This document shows, in pieces, positions 50,112 through 57,320 of a DNA stretch of 64,000 bases (position 1 is its first letter; every line of letters begins with the position of its first letter). The stretch comes from Bacteroidales bacterium. Lineage in GTDB: Bacteria; Bacteroidota; Bacteroidia; Bacteroidales; UBA932. Below the pieces are notes generated by a model. That model was not told the DNA's origin, did no database searches, and worked only from the letters and a program-made list of their open reading frames with translations. The stretch is taken from positions 62,001 to 126,000 of the forward strand of contig JAGBNC010000036.1 of assembly GCA_017634595.1 (NCBI GenBank). Reading direction: 5' to 3'. The translations under genes were made by a program, and so were the position numbers.

Positions 50112-52012
50112 AATTTGAAATCCAGAGTTGCCGAGACCGAACGTCCCGGCATGGGATAGCCCTGGACCACCTGATAATGCAAGCCGAATACATTTGAGCA
50201 GCGCAAGGAAATGTTGAGTTCGGCCCCCGACTTGAGGGCAACACGCCTCGACAAGGCCACGTCGCTTATGCTCCAGGAAGGTATATGATAATCCTGGATG
50301 TTAGCACTGCGAGACCAACGCTCGCCGGTAAACAGTGTTTCCCAAAACAAGCGCCACCCCTTCCATTCAAAGTCTAAATCAGCCGTTGCGCTATGCTTGG
50401 GAACATAAGGGAGCTGGTTCCCGAAGGTAAGGGATCCGGGGACGCTATGGTCAAGCGCCTGCTGGAAGCTATAGCGCAGCACTCCGCGCAACTTCCAACG
50501 CCCTGCCGAGAACGAAGCTACGGACCTGACATCCAGGCCTGTAATATCGGCCAGCCCAATATTCAGCATGGTCCATCGGAACTGTGAGATTGTGGGAATT
50601 GCTACTATTTTATCAGACACCCGGTTGAAATACGGAGAAAGTCTCAGCTCCAGCGCCAGCCCTTCCGCCATGGACTCATTGGACAATCTCAAGTCTGCGC
50701 CCAATTGAAGGGCTGATTCGGGATTCAGCGAAGTGTTGCCTGCCAGAGTGTAATAAAGGTCGTTGAAAGACGGTAGCCGGTAGCTTCGGCGCGCATAAGC
50801 GTCCAGCCCGAGCCAGGGGCGTGGCTCCCAGGTAAGACCAATAGATGGCATCCAGGCATCGCGCCACGAAGGATAATGATCATAAGCGCCTTGCCAGGCC
50901 AGCGTGCCGGCAATACGCAGCGGACCGGCGTCAAACTTCAGCGCCAACGCCGATGTCACCGTGAGCCGGGACGGACTGTTCCCATGCACAGGAGAGTCCA
51001 GCCAGTTGCCCTGCAGGTCGCACGACATGTCTGCAGAAAGCGAGCTGGTGAACGCAAAGCTCTGGGCTGCAGAACAATAAGCAGAATACTGGCGGTAGCG
51101 TAAATCATAGGGCAGAGCCATGGGATTCTTCTCCGGATGTGTGGCATAGTGCGTATAATTATAAGCGCACTTGGCCCTGAGAGCAATAGAATAACGATTG
51201 CTCCAATCTTTTGTCCAGGCTCCCTGAACGGACAAGTCCTGATCTGATTGCCTTTCAGCGCTGAACGGAAAACCTGCAGCCCTGCGTATCACCGGTCCCG
51301 GAAGTCCCCTTTCGGAGCCGTAGGTATATAGCATCATGTTCCATTCACCTCCGTCCATTTTGCCGTACAGCCGAGTCTGCAGTCGCAAGCTGCGTATGTC
51401 AGCATTTTCACGCACCAGGCAGGTATCGAAATATGGATACTTATAACGTCCGTCGCTATAAACAAAAGAAGCTGAGGAGCTTGCACGCACCCTTGCTCCC
51501 AGTTTGTCAAGGCGTATCGATGGCGACACCGTCCCGAAAGGACCGCCACGCAACTTGACGCTGATGCGGTCTGAGGCGGGAGCGGCTGTCCTTAAGTAAA
51601 GAGAGGCGCCGGCGGCATATTCTTTGGCCGTCTGAAGCCGCAGAACCTTCTGCCCGGTAAACAGCGCTATACCGTCAATATCATCCGCCGAGAAGCGCCC
51701 CAGATCCACCTGCATGTTCTGGGCGTTTTCTATCTGGATTCCATCCAGGAACACGCCCACGTGCTCGCTCCCGAGGCTCCTGACATTTACTGTCTTAAGT
51801 CCTCCGGCACCTCCGTAATCTTTAAGCTGGACTCCCGTAAAGCGGCGAAGCACATCGTCAAGCCCCGCAGATGCTGCGGCTTCCTTCCGCAAGTCGGCCT
51901 CTTCATAAGGAAGCAACACCGGGCGCTCGCGGGTGCCGCTCACCCGCGAGGCCTTCAGTGTGTCCGCCTCTTGTATAAACAGAAAGGCGCTGCAGAGCAG
52001 CGGGAGGATCAT
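50108..52012 (-). CDS. btuB: TonB-dependent outer-membrane receptor, cobalamin (BtuB-like)
   Basis: 634 residues. Short signal peptide (MILPLLCSAFLFIQEA). The plug domain contains DDVLRRFTGVQLKDYGGAGGLKTVNVRSLGSEHVGVFLDGIQIENAQNMQVDLGRF. The remaining ~480 residues are barrel strands ending in VSATLDFKF with a terminal Phe. It lies 3 bp after btuG and behind a cobalamin riboswitch, which is what identifies vitamin B12 as the cargo; the receptor sequence alone would not. It imports corrinoids with TonB energy. No N-terminal carboxypeptidase-like domain is present, so it is not SusC-like. Confidence 0.92.
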   Translation of the reverse strand: MILPLLCSAFLFIQEADTLKASRVSGTRERPVLLPYEEADLRKEAAASAGLDDVLRRFTGVQLKDYGGAGGLKTVNVRSLGSEHVGVFLDGIQIENAQNMQVDLGRFSADDIDGIALFTGQKVLRLQTAKEYAAGASLYLRTAAPASDRISVKLRGGPFGTVSPSIRLDKLGARVRASSSASFVYSDGRYKYPYFDTCLVRENADIRSLRLQTRLYGKMDGGEWNMMLYTYGSERGLPGPVIRRAAGFPFSAERQSDQDLSVQGAWTKDWSNRYSIALRAKCAYNYTHYATHPEKNPMALPYDLRYRQYSAYCSAAQSFAFTSSLSADMSCDLQGNWLDSPVHGNSPSRLTVTSALALKFDAGPLRIAGTLAWQGAYDHYPSWRDAWMPSIGLTWEPRPWLGLDAYARRSYRLPSFNDLYYTLAGNTSLNPESALQLGADLRLSNESMAEGLALELRLSPYFNRVSDKIVAIPTISQFRWTMLNIGLADITGLDVRSVASFSAGRWKLRGVLRYSFQQALDHSVPGSLTFGNQLPYVPKHSATADLDFEWKGWRLFWETLFTGERWSRSANIQDYHIPSWSISDVALSRRVALKSGAELNISLRCSNVFGLHYQVVQGYPMPGRSVSATLDFKF

Positions 52013-52015
52013 TGC

Positions 52016-53206
52016 CTACCAGATGGCGAAATGGCCGGGACAGACTCCGGCTGTGACGCTCCAGAGCTTGGTCTCATTCGCGAGGTCGTATGCGCTCACA
52101 GTACCCGGGTTGAAATAATCGCCGGCATCTCCAAGCACAAGACATTTATTATTACTGTTGTCGCTAAGCAAGTACATCCCGTAAGGGACACCGGTAAATG
52201 TCTGAGGATACAAATCAACCCGGAAAGAGTCCTTGCTGTTTTCGTTAAGCTTGCATGACCATAGATAGTAAGTATGAGAGGCTTTCCAATCATACTCGTC
52301 AGCCGTACCGATGCAATACACAGTACCGTCCGATATACACGAACAACTCACATGTACGGCCTCAGGCTTTAAAGGCTGGCCACCCACAGCCATAGGCTTC
52401 GACGGGTCGGAAGCAAGAAGGCAATATAGACCGGTGTGGACATCGAAGAAATTGCCCATCGACGTCACATATATTGCTCCATTACCATCAGAATACACGC
52501 TTTTAAGATTGACTGCAACTTCAACTGTCTGAACAAGTTTGAAACTTGAGACGTCGATAATGCTCACCGTATTGTCATAAGCATAAGCGGGCGGTAGCTG
52601 GCTAGAGATTCCGCCGGAATTTGCAACATACAGTTTCCCGTCATAATATGCTATGCCTTCAGGCTGATAGCCGACCTCGACCGACCCCTCCACCTTCTTT
52701 GTAGCAAGATCGATACGGTATACATGTCCCTTAGGATTGGAGTAATCGGTAGAAGATGCAAAGGCCCCGGACCAAGATGTGACGTAGGCGTATTTATCGT
52801 CGAACGCAATATTGCGAGGCGTAGGGACCTGAGTCGCGGCCAGTTCTCTTTCATCCTCAGCCGAGACCACCTCCACTATGCCGGAATTATTGACCGCTAT
52901 CCAAAGTTCGTTGCCGTTGACGACTATGTCATTCCCCACATCGCCCAGGCCTCCGGCTACGTCGGGGTTCATTTTCCGGAAGGCGCCCCGGACATAGTTA
53001 CCGTCGGTAAAGCGCAGGAAATCGAGGCTTGAATTGTTTGAGCCATAGCCTCCTTCGTTCAGGACGAACAGTTTCCTGCAGGAACGGGAATAAGCTCCCA
53101 CATCTACTTTGTCGCCGTCCAGCAGAATATCCCTGGACGGTTCAAGGTCTTTTGTACACGCGAAGGCTAAAGCTGCGGTGCACAGAAAAAGCAATGCTTT
53201 TTTCAT
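52016..53206 (-). CDS. btuG: Surface beta-propeller lipoprotein, cobalamin-binding BtuG-like
   Basis: 396 residues. Lipoprotein signal with lipobox ALAFAC (Cys17). The body is a YncE/YVTN-like seven-bladed propeller: KLFVLNEGGYGSNNSSLDFL, NDIVVNGNELWIAVNNSGIVEVV, RNIAFDDKYAYVTSWSG, PEGIAYYDGKLYVANSGG, VSIIDVSSFKLVQTVEVA and SAYDLANETKLWSVTAG. The FVLNEG opening and lipid anchor, directly before btuB and behind a B12 riboswitch, match BtuG of Bacteroides, which captures B12 with very high affinity and docks on BtuB. A short palindrome (53207-53219) adjoins the start codon and may affect initiation. Confidence 0.9.
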   Translation of the reverse strand: MKKALLFLCTAALAFACTKDLEPSRDILLDGDKVDVGAYSRSCRKLFVLNEGGYGSNNSSLDFLRFTDGNYVRGAFRKMNPDVAGGLGDVGNDIVVNGNELWIAVNNSGIVEVVSAEDERELAATQVPTPRNIAFDDKYAYVTSWSGAFASSTDYSNPKGHVYRIDLATKKVEGSVEVGYQPEGIAYYDGKLYVANSGGISSQLPPAYAYDNTVSIIDVSSFKLVQTVEVAVNLKSVYSDGNGAIYVTSMGNFFDVHTGLYCLLASDPSKPMAVGGQPLKPEAVHVSCSCISDGTVYCIGTADEYDWKASHTYYLWSCKLNENSKDSFRVDLYPQTFTGVPYGMYLLSDNSNNKCLVLGDAGDYFNPGTVSAYDLANETKLWSVTAGVCPGHFAIW

Positions 53207-53249
53207 CGTAAAACGTTTTTACCGGGACTTGCCCCCGAGCCCCTCTGTT

Positions 53250-53412
53250 AAACTTGTCTGCGGCAGGTCTTCTGACTTCTCCCGGCGCAGGCCTTCTCGG
53301 AGCCTCTGCTCCAATGGCATTGTATGCGCCGTTAAGGATGATACAGCTGCGGGCACAGTTCCGGATTCACACCGGCTTCCCTTTCAATGCCCTCTCCCGG
53401 GCAACCGCAAAC
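53250..53412 (-). promoter_or_regulatory. Cobalamin riboswitch controlling btuG-btuB
   Basis: On the minus strand the RNA contains the core GAAGCCGGTG-GAATCCGG, a CCCGCAGCTGTA segment, and the B12 box AGTCAGAAGACCTGCCG (53277-53261), all in the right order. A perfect -7 box TATCTTTG (53425-53418) stands just upstream. Between the B12 box and the ATG (53206) is a G/C-rich stretch (GAGGGGCTCGGGGG ... CCCGG, 53242-53221) that can act as the expression platform. Bound cobalamin should reduce expression. Confidence 0.95.
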
Positions 53413-53446
53413 CACTGCAAAGATACAAAAGAAATGGATACAAATT

Positions 53447-53496
53447 GTTCTCACCAAAACAGGCAACCCTTCCGGATTGCCTGTTTTGGTGAGAAC
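53447..53496 (-). terminator. Terminator hairpin after the tRNA cluster, 20-bp perfect stem reaching into tRNA-Val
   Basis: Positions 53447-53466 and 53477-53496 are perfect inverted repeats around a 10-nt loop. The inner part (CAGGCAA / TTGCCTG followed by TTTT on the minus strand) is a normal terminator. The outer part of the upstream arm is the tRNA-Val 3' end itself (GTTCTC-A-CCA). Confidence 0.8.
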
Positions 53497-53564
53497 TATC
53501 AGATTTGAACTGATGACCTCCTGCCTGTCAAGCAGGCGCTCTAAACCAACTGAGCTAAGCCCTC
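53487..53564 (-). tRNA. tRNA-Val (anticodon GAC)
   Basis: Minus strand. Acceptor GAGGGCT (53564-53558) pairs with AGTTCTC with two G-U pairs. D-loop AGTTGGTTTA, anticodon arm CCTGC-TTGACAG-GCAGG, T-arm ATCAG-TTCAAAT-CTGAT. Discriminator A and an encoded CCA follow (53490-53487). It is the last tRNA of the cluster; its 3' end is half of a 20-bp inverted repeat. Confidence 0.93.
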
Positions 53565-53571
53565 AGTTAAG

Positions 53572-53644
53572 TGCTCCCTTAGGGGCTCGAACCCTAGACA
53601 CCCTGATTAAGAGTCAGGTGCTCTACCAACTGAGCTAAGGAAGC
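53572..53644 (-). tRNA. tRNA-Lys (anticodon CTT)
   Basis: Minus strand. Acceptor GCTTCCT pairs with AGGGAGC, discriminator A. The anticodon arm is CCTGA-CTCTTAA-TCAGG and the T-arm is TAGGG-TTCGAGC-CCCTA. It lies 15 bp downstream of tRNA-Lys(TTT) and 7 bp before tRNA-Val; CCA is not encoded. Confidence 0.95.
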
Positions 53645-53659
53645 AATATTTCAATTTTG

Positions 53660-53732
53660 TGACCCGTTCGGGGCTCGAACCCGAGACCCCCACATTAAAA
53701 GTGTGATGCTCTACCAACTGAGCTAACGAGTC
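53660..53732 (-). tRNA. tRNA-Lys (anticodon TTT)
   Basis: Minus strand. Acceptor GACTCGT pairs with ACGGGTC (one T-G), discriminator A. The anticodon arm is TCACA-CTTTTAA-TGTGG and the T-arm is CTCGG-GTTCGAG-CCCGA-type. It is the first tRNA behind the promoter at 53753-53783. Confidence 0.95.
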
Positions 53733-53752
53733 CTCCTCTGTGTTTGGGATTG

Positions 53753-53783
53753 CAAAGATAGAACCTTTTCCTAAAAATGCAAA
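53753..53783 (-). promoter_or_regulatory. Promoter of the tRNA-Lys/Lys/Val cluster (-33 TTTG, 19 bp, -7 TATCTTTG)
   Basis: On the minus strand TTTG (53783-53780), 19 bp, then TATCTTTG (53760-53753), 20 nt before the first tRNA. The -33 box lies within the last codons of the mannose-1-phosphate guanylyltransferase gene. Confidence 0.75.
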
Positions 53784-54631
53784 ATTTTTCCGCGAATTTT
53801 TTCAATTGCTTCAAAACTTCCCAGATCGCTCCACTCCCAGTCGGCAGCCAGCACGTACACTTTCGACGACTTCTCCATCACAGCATAATCAATGCTAATC
53901 TTTTCACACTGAGGGAACAACTCAGCAAGAGTCTGCCCCTCCGACGGCGTAAAAAGCGCTGGAGCCATCCTGTCCATCATCGAAGTGATGCCTGGAGCAA
54001 ATTTTCTCAATTCTTGCTCTACGGTAGCCAGATTCCATACGAAGATGCCTGCATTCCACCAGTATCCCCCCTCCGCAAGATAACGTTCCGCTGTCTGCTT
54101 GTCCGGCTTTTCCTTGAAAGATTCCACCTTCACCACAGTCCCTGCATCTCCGGGGGCTTGAATGTAACCATATCCGGTATGTGGAGACGACGGGCGTATG
54201 CCTATGCACACTATTGCATCCTGCGACGCTGTAAAGTCAAGCGCCGTACGTGCGGTGCTCGCGAACGCCTGCACATCCGGCACATAGGCGTCGGAGGGCG
54301 TCACTATGATATTGGCATCGGGGTACTTCTTGTGTATCTTCCAGCAGGCAAGCGCAATACAGGGTGCAGTGTTGCGTGCTGCCGGTTCAGCAATTATCTG
54401 TTCTGAAGGGATCTCAGGTATCTGCTCGTTTACGAAATGTACATACGCCGCAGAAGTAACCACCCAGAAACGGGCCTCCGGATTAACGGCCAGGAAGCGC
54501 TCATAAGTGAGGCGTATAAGAGTCTTGCCGCAGTCTAATAAATCCAGAAACTGCTTTGGATGTTCAGGGGTACTCAAGGGGTAGAGCCGGCTTCCGACAC
54601 CCCCTGCCATTATTACAATATGCTCTGTCAC
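53771..54631 (-). CDS. Mannose-1-phosphate guanylyltransferase, C-terminally short
   Basis: 286 residues starting with GTG at 54631, the only start that keeps the N-terminal motif. The nucleotidyltransferase signature IVIMAGGVGSRLYPLSTPEHPKQFLDL, AEPAARNTAPCIALACWKI, IIVTPSDAYVPD, GIRPSSPHTGYGYI, VESFKEKPDKQTAERYLAEGGYWWNAGIFVW and ISIDYAVMEKS ... WEWSDLGSFEAI are all present. It makes GDP-mannose from mannose 1-phosphate and GTP for surface glycans. The usual enzyme runs ~60-70 residues past the WSDLGS motif; here it stops after about 14 (KIRGKILHF), at the tRNA promoter. No frameshifted continuation is seen. The catalytic core is intact, so it is probably active. Confidence 0.9.
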   Translation of the reverse strand: MTEHIVIMAGGVGSRLYPLSTPEHPKQFLDLLDCGKTLIRLTYERFLAVNPEARFWVVTSAAYVHFVNEQIPEIPSEQIIAEPAARNTAPCIALACWKIHKKYPDANIIVTPSDAYVPDVQAFASTARTALDFTASQDAIVCIGIRPSSPHTGYGYIQAPGDAGTVVKVESFKEKPDKQTAERYLAEGGYWWNAGIFVWNLATVEQELRKFAPGITSMMDRMAPALFTPSEGQTLAELFPQCEKISIDYAVMEKSSKVYVLAADWEWSDLGSFEAIEKIRGKILHF

Positions 54632-54635
54632 GTCA

Positions 54636-54643
54636 CAAAATTA
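54636..54643 (-). promoter_or_regulatory. -7 box (TAATTTTG) of the mannose-1-phosphate guanylyltransferase gene
   Basis: Perfect TAnnTTTG, 4 nt before the GTG start at 54631. It predicts a leaderless mRNA beginning with or beside a GTG codon. Confidence 0.55.
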
Positions 54644-54654
54644 ACAAATTTTAT

Positions 54655-54662
54655 TATATTTG
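54655..54662 (+). promoter_or_regulatory. -7 box (TATATTTG) of the seven-gene run 54671-60239
   Basis: Perfect TAnnTTTG, 8 nt before ATG 54671. It is the only promoter I see before the terminator at 60257. Confidence 0.55.
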
Positions 54663-54670
54663 TGACTCAT

Positions 54671-55225
54671 ATGGACATCCAGAGACTCAACAGTTTCGAG
54701 AGCACGTTGCAGGACGGGCTGCTGAAACTCTGCAGGAGCGCCGGTTTCTGCGGCGACACCTTGCTCTCCTCCCCTGACCTTGAGGGCCGATGGGCGGCCT
54801 TCGCCAAAGATTACATTGCCGACGCAGTCGAGAATTTCAATTCATATCCCGAAGCGGCCATAGCCTGGGCTGCTTTTCTTGGAATGGGCGTAGCCCACGA
54901 CTGGGACACCGACTGGGATAATTGCAAAGACAAGCCTTACAAGAGCTACTACGGTCCTCGCGGCTGGGACGATATGGATGAATATATCCTGGGCCCGTAC
55001 CTGCATCTTCAACCGGTTTTTTCCAAAAAGCTGTCCGACACTATGGACAGCTGCGCTCTCGCAGCCATGGGGCTTATGCGCCATGAGGGCATAGAGACCT
55101 GGAGCAAAGACGGCTTTTACGCACTTGCCCGCATCTATGGCACAATGTTCAGAATAGGAGCATGCTGCGAACTCCACCGCCTTGGATACAAAATGTCTCC
55201 GGTACCCGAGATTATATCTAATTAA
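54671..55225 (+). CDS. Conserved hypothetical protein
   Basis: 184 residues from ATG 54671; a longer frame runs into the divergent gene. Soluble, no signal peptide, rich in Trp, Tyr, Asp and Gly: AAIAWAAFLGMGVAHDWDTDWDNCKDKPYKSYYGPRGWDDMDEYILGPYL, then a helical C-terminus (ALARIYGTMFRIGACCELHRLGYKM). It reminds me of a short Bacteroidales family without a name. It precedes the exported gene cluster by 9 bp and so is probably co-transcribed, although its lack of a signal peptide sets it apart. Confidence 0.75.
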   Translation: MDIQRLNSFESTLQDGLLKLCRSAGFCGDTLLSSPDLEGRWAAFAKDYIADAVENFNSYPEAAIAWAAFLGMGVAHDWDTDWDNCKDKPYKSYYGPRGWDDMDEYILGPYLHLQPVFSKKLSDTMDSCALAAMGLMRHEGIETWSKDGFYALARIYGTMFRIGACCELHRLGYKMSPVPEIISN

Positions 55226-55234
55226 TTTATACCT

Positions 55235-56788
55235 ATGATGAGAAACACTCTTCTTTCCGTTCTTTCTTTGGTCTTGGTCTGTTGGAGCGCATCTGCTCAG
55301 GAGAAGATCAAGGAAGTTGTAACCAGCAATTACAATCGCAACAGCGTCTCGATTGTGAACATCCAGCGAGGTGACTCTTACGACAGCAACACCCAACGTG
55401 CTGTCAGCGGATTCAGCCTTGGCGACAAGTACGACATCAACAACATACGTACAAAGTCGCTGCGCATGCCCAAGACCCGCACCGAGGGCGTGTCGCAGAC
55501 TGAAGTTGACGAGGTGGTAGCGAATACCGCCTTCGCACGCGAGATCCTCGCATCCATCTTCAACCGCGACTCCAATGGCATGATGGACGACAAGACTGTA
55601 CGTTACCGCGGCAACTATGACGCCAAGGATCAGGATGTCATCAATGCACGCGCAGCACGCGTGGGAACTGATGCACTGGGCGACCTTGGTCACGGGCTCG
55701 TGAGCGGCAGCTACATCGTCCTCACCGACTTCTACAAGATAGAGCGCAACACCGACTCCAAGGGCAATGTTTACTGGACCACTAACGCCCAGGCTTATGC
55801 ATACAAAATCGGCATGGATCGTGACGCACTCGACAGTTTCTATGAGCAGTGCTGGATCTATGACGATGACGACCAGGCCGCACGCGAAGCCAAGAATCGT
55901 GCATTCAGGAATCTTGACATTCCCATGATTCCCGTAGCAAGGGCTACATCTGCCGGCACCGGCAGCAGCGTCGAAGAGGCTGCCGAATCATGTATGGGCA
56001 ACCTCATCACCGGCCTTGAGAACCGCATTCCGGCATGGGAAGTCGCAGTCTCCATCATCGGCAAACGTCCGCTCAGAGCCAAGATCGGTACTAAAGAAGG
56101 GCTCAAAAACGGCGACCGCTACAGGGCATATTCATACACCGAAGACAGGAACGGCAACCTCAAGTCGGTAAAGCGCGGCTTCCTGCGCGCCACCGAGATT
56201 TCCAGCAATACCGGCATGTCTATCGGCGAGACGGAGCCATCCAAGTTCTATCAGATTTCCGGCATAGCCAATATCGACGAAGGCTGGACCATCAAGCAGT
56301 CCAATGACGCAGGTATCGGTGTCGCCCTCGGGCCCAAGTTCCTCGGACTCGGCAACAGCGTCGGAATCGGGCTTGATCTTGACTACCTCATGAACGTCAG
56401 CAACGTCGGTTCCATGTCATACTTCCTCCTGTCCGGCAGCATCGACCTGGGCAAGTCCGATTACCTGCCCCTGTTCGTCGGACTCGGCTTCGGGTATGGT
56501 CTCCACCTCACCAGGATGTTTGAAATCATGCCTTACGCAATGATAGGCGGCGAGCATATGGGCTACTCCAACAGCGACAAATCCAACGACCGCTTCCTAC
56601 GCGAGTCCGCACTTGTGCTGGAGCCCGGTGTAAGGGCAGCCGTCAATGTGGCATACCCCTTGCAAGTGTTTGCCAAGGCATACTTTGACGTACTTACCCT
56701 GCAGGGGCCTTTGTACAAAATGTATAACGAGCAAGTCGGCCACAAAAGCGGACTGGGCATCCAGTTCGGATTGAAATGGACATTCTAA
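55235..56788 (+). CDS. Exported protein with CsgG/FlgT-like N-terminal part and predicted C-terminal beta-barrel
   Basis: 517 residues. Signal peptide MMRNTLLSVLSLVLVCWSASAQ. Residues ~85-300 read like a CsgG/TolB-N-type fold: VVANTAFAREILASIFNRDSNG, ARAARVGTDALGDLGHGLVSGSYIVLTDFYKIE. The stretch AKIGTKEGLKNGDRYRAYSYTEDRNGNLKSVKRGFLRATEISSNTG resembles the C-terminal SH3-like domain of FlgT. From ~345 to the end come amphipathic strands (FLLSGSIDLGKSDYLPLFVGLGFGYGLHL ... GLGIQFGLKWTF) with a terminal aromatic, as in outer-membrane barrels. No family name is certain. It leads the six exported proteins. Confidence 0.78.
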   Translation: MMRNTLLSVLSLVLVCWSASAQEKIKEVVTSNYNRNSVSIVNIQRGDSYDSNTQRAVSGFSLGDKYDINNIRTKSLRMPKTRTEGVSQTEVDEVVANTAFAREILASIFNRDSNGMMDDKTVRYRGNYDAKDQDVINARAARVGTDALGDLGHGLVSGSYIVLTDFYKIERNTDSKGNVYWTTNAQAYAYKIGMDRDALDSFYEQCWIYDDDDQAAREAKNRAFRNLDIPMIPVARATSAGTGSSVEEAAESCMGNLITGLENRIPAWEVAVSIIGKRPLRAKIGTKEGLKNGDRYRAYSYTEDRNGNLKSVKRGFLRATEISSNTGMSIGETEPSKFYQISGIANIDEGWTIKQSNDAGIGVALGPKFLGLGNSVGIGLDLDYLMNVSNVGSMSYFLLSGSIDLGKSDYLPLFVGLGFGYGLHLTRMFEIMPYAMIGGEHMGYSNSDKSNDRFLRESALVLEPGVRAAVNVAYPLQVFAKAYFDVLTLQGPLYKMYNEQVGHKSGLGIQFGLKWTF

Positions 56789-56801
56789 TAATCAGTGCTA
56801 T

Positions 56802-57317
56802 ATGAGAAAAACTCTTATGATCGCGCTCACGCTGCTGATGACATTCTCGGCAGTGAGTGCCAACGCCCAGAGCAAAGACCGCAGAAAGTCATTCAAGAGC
56901 TGGGATAACTACGAAATCACCACCGAAAAAGTAGGCGTTGACGGAACAAAATTCGTCAAGGTATGGGGCTTCGGCAGGACTGTGGACGCAGCTACTATGG
57001 CCGCCAAAGAGAATGCCGTACACGCTTGCATCTTCAGGGGTCTTCCCGGAAGCGCGACAGCAATGAGTACGCCTCCCATCTGCCCGAATCCCGACACTCT
57101 TGCCTCCCACGAGGATTATTTCCAGACCTTCTTTGCTGCCGGCGGTCCGTATCTCGCATATGTGAGCATGACTACCGACGGTGTGCCCTCCGGCACTGAC
57201 AGGCGCAAAGTCAAGGGAGGCTATAAAGTCGGCATATACGTACAAGTCATGTACGACAACCTCAAGCGCAAGCTCGAAGCCGACGGCATCGCACGTAAAC
57301 TTAGTTCCGGATTCTAG
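56802..57317 (+). CDS. Exported LPP20/FlgP-like protein (paralogue 1)
   Basis: 171 residues. Signal peptide ending SAVSANAQ. The core FVKVWGFGRTVDAATMAAKENAVHACIFRGLPG followed by HEDYFQTFFAAGGPYLAYVSM and YKVGIYVQVMYDNLKRKLEADGI aligns residue for residue with the protein at 59269, so the two are paralogues. The pattern of a strand, then A-x-x-x-A-K-x-x-A-V helix, resembles LPP20/FlgP-type envelope proteins. The middle carries an extra Pro/Cys loop (PPICPNPDTLAS). The function is unknown. Confidence 0.75.
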   Translation: MRKTLMIALTLLMTFSAVSANAQSKDRRKSFKSWDNYEITTEKVGVDGTKFVKVWGFGRTVDAATMAAKENAVHACIFRGLPGSATAMSTPPICPNPDTLASHEDYFQTFFAAGGPYLAYVSMTTDGVPSGTDRRKVKGGYKVGIYVQVMYDNLKRKLEADGIARKLSSGF

Positions 57318-57320
57318 AAT

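Noticed and set aside
50108-53206. btuB-btuG as a SusC/SusD polysaccharide utilisation pair
   Set aside because: The receptor lacks the SusC N-terminal extension, the lipoprotein is a beta-propeller rather than helical SusD, and a cobalamin riboswitch precedes them.
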